Positions 44,786 through 54,207 are shown, counted from the stretch's first letter. The stretch is 64,000 nt of DNA from CAVYWD01 sp963772225 (GCA_963772225.1 CAVYWD010000001.1:434001-498000), one strand, 5' to 3'. Notes: generated by a model not told the origin, from the letters alone. Numbers and translations are program-made.

Positions 44786-46510
44786 TCACTGCTGGTACAC
44801 GTCACCTGACGCGTTGTCGGAATAGGTGTCGGACGTGAGGGTCGCGCTCGCGTACGAACCTAGCCAAATCCCATAGACCGCGCTGTGCTGGAGGGTGCTG
44901 TGGTTCACAGCGAGCGCGACCCCGCGGCTGTCGGACTGGGCAATGATCATCCCATACTCTCCCGCGGCCGCCCCACCGCCGCCGTATTCCACGATGCAAT
45001 AGTCGAGCACGTTGGCGGCGCTTCTCGTGTCATCGAAGACAATGCTGTCCCAGGCTCCCTGCACCTTCTGCGCGCCGGTGACGGTGATGGGCTTCTCCGC
45101 CGTCCCGACCGCGTGGAATCCCGTCCCTTCGGGGATGAAGACCCCCGCTTCCGAATCCATGATCAGCGTGACCCCCGGCGCGAGGGTCCACACCTCGTCG
45201 ACGGTCACCCCTCCGTCGAGCTCGTACGGCACTCCGAGGTCCAGCCAAGTGACGGTTTGCGAGATGCGATTGGTGTGCACCGCGACGCGGTCCACGTCGT
45301 TGCCGGTATAGGTCGACGAGGTCAGCAATTGATGCGCCACCTCGCTGGCGACCCACGCGGGCCCGAGCGCATTCTCTTTCAGCGCATTGTCGCTAAATAG
45401 CGGAACCAAGGCGTCCGCCGACAAGTGAAGCCCATACCCCTGGCTTTGGGTGAGCGTCACTTGTGAGAGCTTCGCCTGAACGCCGTGGCTGTCAGAGGTG
45501 AGCTTCACGGCGGCGGCCTCCGGGTCCGACGTCGTGTCTCCGGCCCACTCCACCGTGGCGTGGGCCAGCGAATTGCGCGTGTTGTTCGAGCCGTCGAAGA
45601 CGATCCCCGCCCACGCGCCCCGCGCCTGGGCGGCCCCGGTGAAGAGAATGGGGCTCGCGGCGGTCCCCTCGGCGATCAGCGAGGCGCCGTCGCCGGAGAT
45701 CCTCAGCTCTGCGCCCTGGGCCATGATGAGCGTGGTCCCGGGCGCGAGGGTCCAGTCGACGCCATCGACCATCAGCGACGAGTCCAGGTAGTACGGCACG
45801 CCGAGAGCGGACCAGGTCGCCGCCGTCGACACCCGGTAGGCTCTCACCCGGAGCTGGTCCACGTCGTTGCCCGTGTAGATGGAGGCCGGGTCGAGGACAC
45901 CGACGACCTCGGAGTCGACGCTCGCCGGCCCGAGCGCGTTCTCGGTGAGCACGTTGCTCGAGAACTCGGAGACCCCTGCGGACGCCGCGAGCCAGAGCCC
46001 CCAGCCCTGGCTCTGCCGCAGCGTGGTGTGCGTCACGGCCAGCCGAACGCCGCGGCTGTCCGCGGTGAGCTTCACTGCGGCCGCGTCCGCGTCCGATATC
46101 GTGCTCCCCGCGTACTCGACGGTCGCGTAGTCGAGCCGGCTGACGTTCGACGTGCCGTCGAAAGTGATGCCCTTCCAATATCCGCGCTCAGCGCTGGCGC
46201 CGGTGAACAGGATGGGCTCCGCCTGCGTGCCGGACGCGATGAGCACCTGGTCGCCGCTGAAGGCGAGCCCAACGCCCTGGGAGAAGATGATCGTGACCCC
46301 GGGTTGCAACGTGAGCGTGACCTTGCTTCCAATGACCGGCGTGGTCTGGGCGAGGTAGCAGCCCTTCGGGAGCGCCGTGTTCGCATCGAAGCGCTCCGCG
46401 AGGGGGACGCATTGCTCCGCTCCGGCGTCCGAAGTCGGCGCGTTGCTCTTTCCGCATCCCAGCACGAGCAGCGCCGTCGCCAGCGCGCTCGCTGCCTTGG
46501 TGAGTGTCAT
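44786..46510 (-). CDS. Lipoprotein with three parallel beta-helix repeats
   Basis: A 574-residue lipoprotein. The signal peptide ends in an LVLGC lipobox, with the lipid-anchored Cys near residue 19. The body is three copies of a repeat of about 175 residues, each with PGVTLIM-type strands, an EPILFTGA-type turn, a GAWxGIVFDG-type segment and a VEYAG-type strand, which suggests a right-handed beta-helix like those of carbohydrate-active or adhesive surface proteins. The third copy is shortened at the C-terminus. ATG 46510 is preferred (GAGGA site 8 nt upstream) over TTG 46525. No catalytic residues were identified. It is divergent from the next lipoprotein gene, with a 227-bp shared promoter region. 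Confidence 0.85.
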   Translation of the reverse strand: MTLTKAASALATALLVLGCGKSNAPTSDAGAEQCVPLAERFDANTALPKGCYLAQTTPVIGSKVTLTLQPGVTIIFSQGVGLAFSGDQVLIASGTQAEPILFTGASAERGYWKGITFDGTSNVSRLDYATVEYAGSTISDADAAAVKLTADSRGVRLAVTHTTLRQSQGWGLWLAASAGVSEFSSNVLTENALGPASVDSEVVGVLDPASIYTGNDVDQLRVRAYRVSTAATWSALGVPYYLDSSLMVDGVDWTLAPGTTLIMAQGAELRISGDGASLIAEGTAASPILFTGAAQARGAWAGIVFDGSNNTRNSLAHATVEWAGDTTSDPEAAAVKLTSDSHGVQAKLSQVTLTQSQGYGLHLSADALVPLFSDNALKENALGPAWVASEVAHQLLTSSTYTGNDVDRVAVHTNRISQTVTWLDLGVPYELDGGVTVDEVWTLAPGVTLIMDSEAGVFIPEGTGFHAVGTAEKPITVTGAQKVQGAWDSIVFDDTRSAANVLDYCIVEYGGGGAAAGEYGMIIAQSDSRGVALAVNHSTLQHSAVYGIWLGSYASATLTSDTYSDNASGDVYQQ

Positions 46511-46737
46511 GTTGGCGGTCCTCAAGATGGCGGTTCGGCGAATGCTCGGGCGGCTGGACCAGAACTATTTCCCGGGCAAGCAACCCCAGCAACAGCTCAA
46601 GCAGCTCGTCGAGAGCCGAGCCCTCGGCAGTCTATCGCCGGCGGGTACCGCCTTGCGAGCGTGCGCAGGCACCCGGTGTATCCTCGGACTCCGATTTCGC
46701 GCCTCGGCGCCGTTCATAAAGAACAGGAGGTCGAAGC

Positions 46738-47646
46738 GTGCGCGCCGCCCACCTCTCCATCCTCGCGTTGCTCCTCGGCTGTGCTGGGGCTCGCCTAAGC
46801 CTCGACGAGCGGATCGCGCACTCCGGGCTCGTCGCCCAGAAGGCCCAGGCGCTCATCGAGCAGGCCAATAGCCAGGCCGACGCCCAGGCTCTCGACAAGG
46901 CGGACGCGAGCCTCTCCCAGGCTCGCGAGCAGATGGCCAACCCCGAGATGGTCTACTACCTGGACCATGACGATCTGCGCGAGCGACTGAAGCAGGCCGA
47001 GGTCCACCTCGGCGCGGCACGCGAGGCGCAGCGCCAGCGCGCCCTGGACCAGCGCGTGGCCGAGCAGCGAAGAGAGACACAGAAGGCGCTGGACGAGCTC
47101 TGGGCCGCGGTCAAGGCGCTCGACAATCGCACCGAGCTCGGGCGCACGGGCGTCGCCAGCGCCCGCCAGGCGGCAGAGACGGCCGGAGCGCGGCTTCGCG
47201 AGGGCGAGAAGCTCGAGCCCCAGGATGCGCGTTACGCGGCCTGGGCCCAGGACTGCCGCAAGCAAATGACTCACGGATTGGAGCGCATCGCGCTTGCCCA
47301 GAAGCTGACGGATTTTCTCGAGGGACCGGTCGCCGACGAGGCTGCCGCCCACGGGCTCCTCGAAAAGGCGAACGGCGAGGCGAAAGCATTGCCCGAAGAG
47401 CGCAAGAAGCTCCTCACGGCCGCGCGGGAGAAGTACCTCGCCTGCGCCGCGGCGGCGGCGCGCCTGCTCTCGTCGGCTCCCGACCTGAGCCGCGAAGTGC
47501 TCCCGGCGGCTGCCGCCAAGGCCAAGGCGACGCCCAAGACCTTCGCGGCCGCGTGCGAGGCCCAGGCGAAGGCGATGGACCAGGCGCTCAACCCGGCTCC
47601 GGTACTTCAGAAGAAGCCGGGGCCCGCGAAGAGGAAGTCGAAGTAG
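46738..47646 (+). CDS. Coiled-coil lipoprotein of unknown function
   Basis: No recognised family. The 302-residue protein has a short signal peptide ending in a LALLLGC lipobox with the anchored Cys at residue 15. The rest is almost entirely helical and rich in Ala, Glu, Gln, Lys and Arg, with coiled-coil propensity over about residues 40-130 and 215-280. It ends in a basic Lys/Pro/Arg tail. GTG 46738 has a perfect AGGAGG site 7 nt upstream. Likely in the inner leaflet of the outer membrane or the periplasmic face of the inner membrane; the partner is unknown. Confidence 0.8.
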   Translation: MRAAHLSILALLLGCAGARLSLDERIAHSGLVAQKAQALIEQANSQADAQALDKADASLSQAREQMANPEMVYYLDHDDLRERLKQAEVHLGAAREAQRQRALDQRVAEQRRETQKALDELWAAVKALDNRTELGRTGVASARQAAETAGARLREGEKLEPQDARYAAWAQDCRKQMTHGLERIALAQKLTDFLEGPVADEAAAHGLLEKANGEAKALPEERKKLLTAAREKYLACAAAAARLLSSAPDLSREVLPAAAAKAKATPKTFAAACEAQAKAMDQALNPAPVLQKKPGPAKRKSK

Positions 47647-47849
47647 CGCTCGGGCTCATCGCGCTTCATGCCCGGTCGGACGATCGACCCGAAAAGTCGG
47701 CGGTCTCGGGGCCACCCGAGTGAGCATTTCCCGGTCCGCGGCGCCGCAGGCAAATCTGGCGGCGCCCGCGGCAAAGCATCCTTTCGCCCCCCCGACGCAT
47801 CCTTTCGCTGCGGGATTCGTCCTCGAGCATGAAAGAAAGGGAGCGCCCC

Positions 47850-49453
47850 ATGGAAGGCAGGTCGCCGTCGTACGACGCCATTGTCATCGGTTCGGGCCTA
47901 GGAGGGCTGAGCGCCGCAGTGCTGCTCGCGCGGCTCCACGGCCGCAAGATGCTGGTCCTCGAGCGCCACATCAGGGCGGGTGGCTTTACCCATGTCTTCT
48001 CGCGCCGCGGCGGCTTCCGTTGGGACGTCGGCGTCCACTACGTCGGCGAGATGGGAGAGAACTGCTTCAACCGCGACGTGCTCGACGTGATCACCGGCGG
48101 CGAGCTCCGCTGGCAGCGAATGCCCGAGGTCTTCGAGCGCCTGGTCTTCCCCGACTTTCAGTTCGCCATCCGCGCCGGCGAGGAGAGCTTCAAGGCCGAC
48201 CTCAAAGCCGCCTTCCCTGCCGAGGCGAAGGCCATCGACCGCTACCTCGCCGACATCCGCAGGGCGGCCTCGTACATCGAGGTGGTCGGCATGCGCGGCA
48301 CCGCGCCGGAGCTGCTGCGCGCGGCCGTCGATGCGCTGCGCGGGCGCGCTCGGCGCCTTGCGCTTCGGACCACTCGGAGCTGGCTCGACGAGCACGTGCG
48401 CGACGAGCGCCTCAAGAGCGTGCTCGGCGCCCGCTGGGGCGACTTCGGCCTGCCGCCCTCCCAGAGCGCGTTTCTGATCCACTCGCTCATCGCCCGCCAT
48501 TACCTCGACGGCGCCTATTACCCCGTGGGCTCCTCGGCCCGCATCGCCGAGACGGCCGAGCGCGAGCTCGCGGCCTGCGGCGGCGAGGTGAGAGTGCGCG
48601 CCGAGGTCGAGCGCGTCCTCATCGAGAGCGGCCGCGCGGTGGGGGTGCGCCTGGCGAGCGGGGAGGAGCTCTTCGCCCGCGCCGTCATCTCCGACGCCGG
48701 AGCGCGCAACACCTTCCTGCGCCTCGTGCCGAATGACGTGCCCCTCTCTTTCCGCGAGGAGCTCCGCGTGACGCCGCCCGGCCTCGCCCACCTGTCGCTC
48801 TACCTCGGCCTGAAGGCACCCCCCACGGCGCTGGGCGTCCAAGGCGAGAACTTCTGGATCCACGACGTTCTCGATCAGGACAGATCTGGACGCGGCGCGG
48901 CGACGCCGCCGACGGCCGCATCCGGCAGGTCTACCTCTCCTTCCCGTCGATGAAGGACCCGGAGGCGGCGGCGCCCACCGCGGAAGTCGTCGCCGCCGTC
49001 GACCCGGCCATCTTCGAGCCGTGGACTGGCTCGCGATGGATGAAGCGGGGCGCGGAGTACGAAGCACTCAAAGAGAGGATCGCCGACGCGATGCTCGCGC
49101 TGGTCGAGCGCCATCTCCCCGGCTTCGGCGCGCTCGTGGCGTACCGCGAGCTTTCCACGCCGCTGTCCACCGAACACTTCACGGCCCACCCGCGCGGCGA
49201 GATCTACGGCATCCCGGCCACGCCGGAGCGCTACCGGCGAACCTACTTACAGCCGCGGACGCCGGTGCCCGGCCTCTATCTGACCGGCGCCGACGCGCTG
49301 GCCCTCGGGGTCGTGGGCGCGGCGCGCGCAGGGCTCGGCTGCGCGATGGCGCTGGAGGGTTCGCTCACTTCCGGGAGGCTGAGAGACCGGGCTCGCGAGC
49401 TGCGGCGCGCGCCGAAGCCCACTGCCGCGGCGACTGCCCCTTCCATCGCTTGA
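47850..49453 (+). CDS. FAD-dependent phytoene-desaturase-like oxidoreductase, frameshifted
   Basis: Flavoprotein of 534 residues once one missing base near 48882 is restored. The N-terminus has the dinucleotide-binding signature IVIGSGLGGLSAAVLLARL and the HIRAGG loop common to carotenoid desaturases and all-trans-retinol saturase-like enzymes. The second half, in the next frame, has VYLSFPSMKDPE and the FAD-closing PVPGLYLTGADALALGVVGAARAG block. Repair gives DQDQIWTRRGDAADG at the join. ATG 47850 is preferred because GGGAG lies 6 nt upstream; ATG 47829 is seven codons earlier. The natural substrate (carotenoid, retinoid or other lipid) is unknown. Its 3' end overlaps the AraC gene on the other strand by 89 bp. 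Confidence 0.85.
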
Positions 49454-50393
49454 AGGCGCGGTTCCAGCTGGCCTGGTCGGAGAACCCCAGGCGCAGCGCC
49501 ACCTCGGCGAGCGGCGCTCCGGACGCGAGCAGCCGCTCGGCCTCCGCCTCTCGAAAGGCATCGAGGACCCGGGTGAAGCTCGTCCCGGCGCACTGGAGCC
49601 TGCGCTGGAGCGTCCGCTCCCCCATTCCCAAAGCGCGGGCCACCGCCGCCGCGCTCGGGCTCCCGTCGGGCAGCAGGCTGCGCAGGCGCGCGCGCACCGC
49701 CATTTCCAGATCTGTCGAGGCGGCGCCAAGCTCCAGGTGAACAGCGAGCTGCCGCAGCGTCTCCTGCAGCGCGGGGTCGGCGCGGCTGAGCGGGAGCCTC
49801 CAGGTCTCGCGTGGCAAGTCGATGGCGCTCTGCGCGCAGCCGAAGGTGACCGAAGCGCCCAGGAGCGCCTCGTGCCGGCTCGGGCGCTCGGGGGCGGGGC
49901 GGGTCAGGCGGACGGCGCCACCGCGAAATGGACCTACGCTCGAGGACCGAAACCTGCCGATACAGACCGCCAGCGTGAATTCGTCGCTCACGTCGCGAGC
50001 CGACATGGGCTGCGGCCAGACGAGCTGGACGACGCCGCCGCCCGCGTCGCCGTCGGCGACCTCGAGCGCGAAGTGGCTCGCCACCTGGCGCATGTGGCTG
50101 GCCAGGGCGTGGAAGCCGGCCTCCACGTCGCGGGAGCTGCCGGCGAGGTAGTCGAGGGCGCCGAAGCCGCCGAAGGGGATGGCGAGCCCGACCTCCGTCG
50201 GCAGCTCGGGCCGCGGCGCGCGGCGGAAGGCGCATTCCCAGAGGCGGCCGAAGTGCTCCGCGTCCACAGCGGCGTCGAAGCGCCGCAAGGTGTCGGGGTC
50301 GATACCTGCCTCGCGGCGGATGGCGTCGGCGTCGAGGCCGAGGGCGCTGAATCCGGCGAGGAGCGCTCGAACCGTGGCGGCGGGGACGAACAT
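49365..50393 (-). CDS. AraC-family transcriptional regulator
   Basis: DNA-binding regulator of 342 residues. Residues about 5-195 match the arabinose-binding-like N-terminal domain of OruR/ArgR-type AraC regulators, and residues about 245-330 are the paired helix-turn-helix domain (VARALGMGERTLQRRLQCAG, then FREAEAERLLASG and LGFSDQASWNRAFKRWKG). ATG 50393 gives the standard N-terminus; the frame continues upstream to 50885 without similarity. It converges on, and overlaps, the desaturase-like gene by 89 bp, so it may regulate that gene, but no operator was identified. Confidence 0.9.
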   Translation of the reverse strand: MFVPAATVRALLAGFSALGLDADAIRREAGIDPDTLRRFDAAVDAEHFGRLWECAFRRAPRPELPTEVGLAIPFGGFGALDYLAGSSRDVEAGFHALASHMRQVASHFALEVADGDAGGGVVQLVWPQPMSARDVSDEFTLAVCIGRFRSSSVGPFRGGAVRLTRPAPERPSRHEALLGASVTFGCAQSAIDLPRETWRLPLSRADPALQETLRQLAVHLELGAASTDLEMAVRARLRSLLPDGSPSAAAVARALGMGERTLQRRLQCAGTSFTRVLDAFREAEAERLLASGAPLAEVALRLGFSDQASWNRAFKRWKGQSPRQWASARAAAREPGLSASRK

Positions 50394-50848
50394 CGGCGAG
50401 TTCTGGGAGGCGCAAGTCGCGCGGCGGAGGATCGCTTTGGAGTATGCCACGCGGCAGCGGCCGGCGGGCGCACTCCCGCAGCTCCCAGCGGCTCCCCGCT
50501 CGCGTTGCGCCGGGGCTCCGCGTTGACGAAAGCTCATCCTCGGAGTAGCGGCTGATTCACCCGAATGGCGAGGATTCATGAAAGGGTTTCCGGAGCCGGA
50601 CCTTGCGCTGCGTGAAGCCCTGCTGCGCTCATGGGTTCGCCGACACAATGGAGCCGGTCGAGGGTAAGCCTCGCGGTGCGAGACCTCCCGCTTGACGCGA
50701 GTCTCCACCTCTCCATAGAGTCTTGACCCGCACACAAGGACGCCATTGGGAAGGGGCTTCTCTGTGCGCAGGGCAATCAAATCAACCAAGGGCGCCGGGG
50801 GGGGAATGGTGTTTCCTCGCCCGCGGCGCCCGATGCGGAGGGAATAAT
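50394..50848. other. Divergent intergenic region upstream of the AraC gene
   Basis: 455 bp between the AraC start and the next plus-strand gene. Open frames on the minus strand are Arg/Ser-rich and shadow-like. A GGAGGG site at its right end serves the gene at 50849. No promoter, operator repeat or terminator could be supported. Confidence 0.4.
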
Positions 50849-51685
50849 ATGAGAAACGTGAAGTCCACGGGCGCGGCTGTTGCACCCAGCATTGATCCGA
50901 ACGAAGCAGCCTTTCAGCAGACCGAAGCTCATCGCGCCGCTCTTGACCTGGGGGCGGTCTTCCAGCCGCGCGGGCTCGACCCCGAGCGCGCTGCGAACTT
51001 TGGTATCGACCTGGGCATCAGGCTCACCGACCCCGAGTGGCGGGCGCGCTTCGCCCTCCTCTCGGCCAAGACATTCGATCCCTCGCTCCTCGATAGGCTC
51101 TTGCCCGCGGCGCGCGCGGTGGCCTGGGCCCGGGCCCTCATGAGCGACCGCCTCGCCGGCGAGCGCGCGGCGCGATTGCCGACGGGCTTGGTGCAGGAGG
51201 CCACGAAGCTGCGCGAGGCGATGCTCAAGCTCGCGAGCTATCACCTGTCCGCCGACCCCGTGGCCGGGCCGATCATCGCCGACATCCGCCAGGGCTCGGG
51301 CTACGAGGACCTGGCGCAGGACCTCGAGCGCACGGCGAAGCTGTACGGGCAGTTCCAGGGCGTGCTTTCCAAGGACCCCTACTTCAACGCGGGCGATCCG
51401 TCACGGGCGCAAGACCTCGCCGCGCAAGTCCGAAAGGAGCTGGGCGCCGGCGCCTCGGCCAAGCAGAATCAGGCTCAGCAGGATGCCGACCGCGCCTGGA
51501 CCCTCTTCGCCCTCACCTATGACGAGGTCGCCGCTGCCGGGCGGTTCCTATGGCGCAAGGAGAAGGGCGAGGAGATCTTTCCGTCGTTGTTCCAGGTCGC
51601 CCGCGCGTCCAAGCGCGCCGGCGCCGCAACGCCGCCGCCGGCGCCGAGTCCGGCGGGACCGGGCTCTGCTCTCGCACAGCGGTAA
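50849..51685 (+). CDS. Unknown soluble protein, mostly helical
   Basis: No recognised family. The 278-residue protein has no signal peptide or membrane segment. It is predicted to be mainly helical, with Ala-rich amphipathic stretches (about 60-160), a central QGSGYEDLAQDLERTAKLYGQFQ region, and a Pro/Ala-rich C-terminus (about 250-278). ATG 50849 has a GGAGGG site 5 nt upstream; the frame is open to 50723 but the leader is not protein-like. It is followed by a degenerate repeat array, not a gene, so it appears to be a single transcription unit. Confidence 0.75.
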   Translation: MRNVKSTGAAVAPSIDPNEAAFQQTEAHRAALDLGAVFQPRGLDPERAANFGIDLGIRLTDPEWRARFALLSAKTFDPSLLDRLLPAARAVAWARALMSDRLAGERAARLPTGLVQEATKLREAMLKLASYHLSADPVAGPIIADIRQGSGYEDLAQDLERTAKLYGQFQGVLSKDPYFNAGDPSRAQDLAAQVRKELGAGASAKQNQAQQDADRAWTLFALTYDEVAAAGRFLWRKEKGEEIFPSLFQVARASKRAGAATPPPAPSPAGPGSALAQR

Positions 51686-51712
51686 TTGATTCGAATGCCC
51701 AGGGCGCCTCCC

Positions 51713-52060
51713 GGCCAACACGCGTGATGGCCGGGAGGTGGCTAAGCGGGCGTTTTGATTCCTCGATGATCGCCGCGTGGGCGACAGGCGGGGAATTTTG
51801 AATCATCGATGGCTCTCTGAGGCGCTTCGACGCGGCCTTTTCCTTCCTCGATGATTGCCGGGAGGGCCTTAACGCGGACTTTTCCAATGCGGCTGATTCG
51901 CTGAAGCGGGCGGACGGGCCGATCTGAATCGGCGGTGTTGGCCGGGAGGCCCGTAGGCAGCCGCTCGGGATTCCGCTGAGTGGGCGGAGGGTCCCTCCGC
52001 CGGCTCCGGGGAATCAGCGATGATTCCAAGCCCTTGGAGGACGGCCGCTTTGGGGGAGCG
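51713..52060. repeat. Degenerate 42-bp tandem repeat array
   Basis: About eight units with a strict 42-43-bp spacing; anchor positions are 51713, 51755, 51798, 51840, 51882, 51924, 51967 and 52009. Each unit carries a TT(G/C)(A/C)ATTCC-like start, a CGATGATT-like block and a GCCGGGAGG-like block, with much variation between copies. No unit is exact, so it is not a CRISPR array. The period is 14 codons, and minus-strand frames read as weak 14-residue repeats, but no start or ribosome site supports a gene. Confidence 0.7.
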
Positions 52061-52111
52061 CGTGAGTGGCCCGCTCCCCGCGCGGCGCCATCAGTCGCCG
52101 ACGGGAACGGG

Positions 52112-52250
52112 CTACCGTGCCAGCCGCGGCCCCAGCGCCCTCAACGCCTCGCGGCGCTCCTCATAGCCGGGCATCGCCTCTTCCAGTAGCGCCCAGAACT
52201 CCCTCGTGTGGTTCTTATGCCGCAGGTGGACCAGCTCCAGATGGATGCCT
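52112..52250 (-). pseudogene. Fragment of a YgjP/DUF45-type zinc metallopeptidase
   Basis: The last 45 codons of this frame (LVHLRHKNHTREFWALLEEA and on to a natural stop) match the C-terminal zinc-site region of YgjP-like (DUF45) peptidases. The active-site HExxH is disturbed (HLELVH, one residue too long), and nothing similar lies upstream, where the AmpG-like gene ends. It is best read as a truncated remnant. The upstream part of the frame is Arg/Cys-rich noise. Confidence 0.55.
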
Positions 52251-52289
52251 CTTGTGCCGCTCCGCGCGGTGCGGCCGAAACCCCATGCG

Positions 52290-53627
52290 CTACGCCGTCC
52301 CCACCTCGCCCTCCGCCGCCGCCTCGGGCGAAACCAGCACCTCCCGCTGCCCGAACGGCGCAATCCTCTGCAGCAGCACAAACCCGGGCGCCGCCATCAC
52401 CGCCGCTACCACAAAGAATGCTGGATACCCGATCCACTGCGCCAGATGCCCGCTCGGCCACCCCGCCAAGCTTCTCCCCAGACCGAACAGGCTCGACAAG
52501 AGCGCGTATTGCGTCGCGCTGTACCGCCTGTCGCAGACCTTGAGCACCAGCGCGAGCATGGCGGCCGTCGCCATTCCCTGGGCGCCGTATTCCCCGCCCA
52601 CGGCAACATAAGTCCAGGCCCGCGTCGCTGCGCTGATGGGCCACGCCGCCGTGCACCAATGCCCCTCCAGCGCCGCGCCCCTGGAGACAGCGGCTATCGA
52701 ATAGAGCAGGTTCGTCGCCGCCTGCAGCCCGCCGAAGATCCAGAGCGACCGACCGAGCCCGAGCCGCGCCATCAGCGCAGCGCCCAGCGCCGACCCTCCG
52801 ATGGTCGCCGCCGTGCCGATCACCTTCACCGCAAGGCCTATCTCCGCATTGGTGAAGCACAGGTCCTTGAGCAGCGAGTTGATCATCGTGCCGCCCATGT
52901 TGTCGCCGAACTTATAGAGAACCAAGAAGAGGGCTACGGTCCCCGCGCGCGGACTCTTGAAGAAGGTGACGAGAGGCTCGACCACCGCGGAGTCGAGCGA
53001 GCGCGGCGGCACTGCCGGCCTCTCCGGCTCCACCGCCGCAAGCGTCAGCCCGGTGCAGATGGCGAAGAGCGCGCCCAGAGCCGCAAACACCACCGGCCAG
53101 CTCAGCCACTGCGACGCGAACACCGCGAGCGCCCCGGCCACCAGCATCCCCAGCCGGTAGTACATGACCCGAAGCCCGCTCGCCGGCGCCTGCTCCTCCG
53201 GCTTCAAGACTTCGACCGCGTAGGCGTCGAGCGCGATGTCCTGCGTGGCCGAGAGGAAAGCGATCCCCAGGGCGAAAGCCCCCGCCCCCGCGGCCGCCCT
53301 CGCGGTCAGGTGACCGCCCGCGCCCAGCGCTCCTGCTGCGTATGCGGCCAGGCCGCCAAACGCGGCCACCAGCGAGAGCTGCGAGAGGAGAATCCAGCTC
53401 CGGCGGCGCCCCGGCCACCGCAACGCGAAGCGGTCGACCAAGGGCGACCAGAGGAACTTGAAGCTCCACGGGAGCGACACCAGGGACAACGTGCTGATGG
53501 TCGCCAAGTCGATGCCGCCGCCGCGCAGAAAGATCTGCAGGGTGTTGGTCACGAACCCGAGCGGCATGCCGGAGGAGAGCGAGAGCAGCCCCAGCACCTG
53601 GACGCGCCTGTTGTTGATCAGAGCCAC
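52290..53627 (-). CDS. AmpG-like major facilitator permease
   Basis: Inner-membrane transporter of 445 residues with about twelve hydrophobic segments. The N-terminal GLLSLSSGMPLGFVTNTLQIFLR segment, the WSFKFLWSPLVDRF loop followed by GRRRSWILLSQ, and FLSATQDIALDAYAVE are typical of AmpG, which imports muropeptides (anhydro-sugar peptides) for cell-wall recycling. Residues about 310-345, with two Trp and a Cys, look looser than in the family. ATG 53627 is the natural start. Nothing else in the window belongs to wall recycling, so substrate assignment rests on similarity only. Confidence 0.87.
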   Translation of the reverse strand: MALINNRRVQVLGLLSLSSGMPLGFVTNTLQIFLRGGGIDLATISTLSLVSLPWSFKFLWSPLVDRFALRWPGRRRSWILLSQLSLVAAFGGLAAYAAGALGAGGHLTARAAAGAGAFALGIAFLSATQDIALDAYAVEVLKPEEQAPASGLRVMYYRLGMLVAGALAVFASQWLSWPVVFAALGALFAICTGLTLAAVEPERPAVPPRSLDSAVVEPLVTFFKSPRAGTVALFLVLYKFGDNMGGTMINSLLKDLCFTNAEIGLAVKVIGTAATIGGSALGAALMARLGLGRSLWIFGGLQAATNLLYSIAAVSRGAALEGHWCTAAWPISAATRAWTYVAVGGEYGAQGMATAAMLALVLKVCDRRYSATQYALLSSLFGLGRSLAGWPSGHLAQWIGYPAFFVVAAVMAAPGFVLLQRIAPFGQREVLVSPEAAAEGEVGTA

Positions 53628-53784
53628 AGACCGCTCAGCCTAGGGGACGAAGGCAGTGCTTCACAAGCGCTCGTCCAGAGGGTTGACGAAAGTGCGGCCT
53701 TGGGGAGATGGTCCTTCATTCCGCCTCCGAGGAGCCTTCCTACCATCGGCGCAGCCAACGTTCTTCACCCACCCAGGAGCTCGC

Positions 53785-54207
53785 ATGCTCGGTCGCTCGA
53801 GGGTCGCCCTGTCTGCCGCCGCGGTGCTCTCGTCTGCATGCGCCGCCAACAACATGGATGTCCTCAAGGAGAGCGCCTCGACGGTCATGCAATGCCCGAA
53901 GGACCAGCTCACTGCGTCGCAGATCGCCGCGGAGGACACCCAGCAGGTCAGCGGCTGCGGAAAGCACGAGCTGTTCACCGAAGCGCCCACGGGCGGATGG
54001 GTGCACGTCGCCGACCTGCGCAAGCGCGCCAGCGTCGACCTCTCCTGCCCCGCCGACCAGCTGATCCTGGACCCCGTCGCCGCCGGCCCGACCGTCGCGG
54101 TCGAGGGCTGCGGCAAGCATGGCACCTACGTCTACACCGTCGTGTCGTCGTCTAGGAAGAACAGCGCGTTCGATTGGGTCGCGGGAGGCGCGGCCGGCTC
54201 GCGCTAG
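53785..54207 (+). CDS. Small lipoprotein with two copies of a C-x(n)-GCGKH motif
   Basis: A 140-residue lipoprotein. The signal peptide ends in LSSAC, with the anchored Cys at residue 19. Two tandem repeats of about 45 residues follow, each starting CPxDQL and ending GCGKH followed by a short strand (ELFTE, TYVYT). The paired Cys residues in each repeat probably form disulfides. Similar repeated cysteine lipoproteins are seen in myxobacteria, but I know of no function. ATG 53785 has an AGGAG site 5 nt upstream. Confidence 0.8.
   Translation: MLGRSRVALSAAAVLSSACAANNMDVLKESASTVMQCPKDQLTASQIAAEDTQQVSGCGKHELFTEAPTGGWVHVADLRKRASVDLSCPADQLILDPVAAGPTVAVEGCGKHGTYVYTVVSSSRKNSAFDWVAGGAAGSR

Noticed and set aside
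51713..52060. CRISPR array
   Set aside because: Units are degenerate along their whole length; there are no identical repeats separated by unique spacers and no cas genes in the window.
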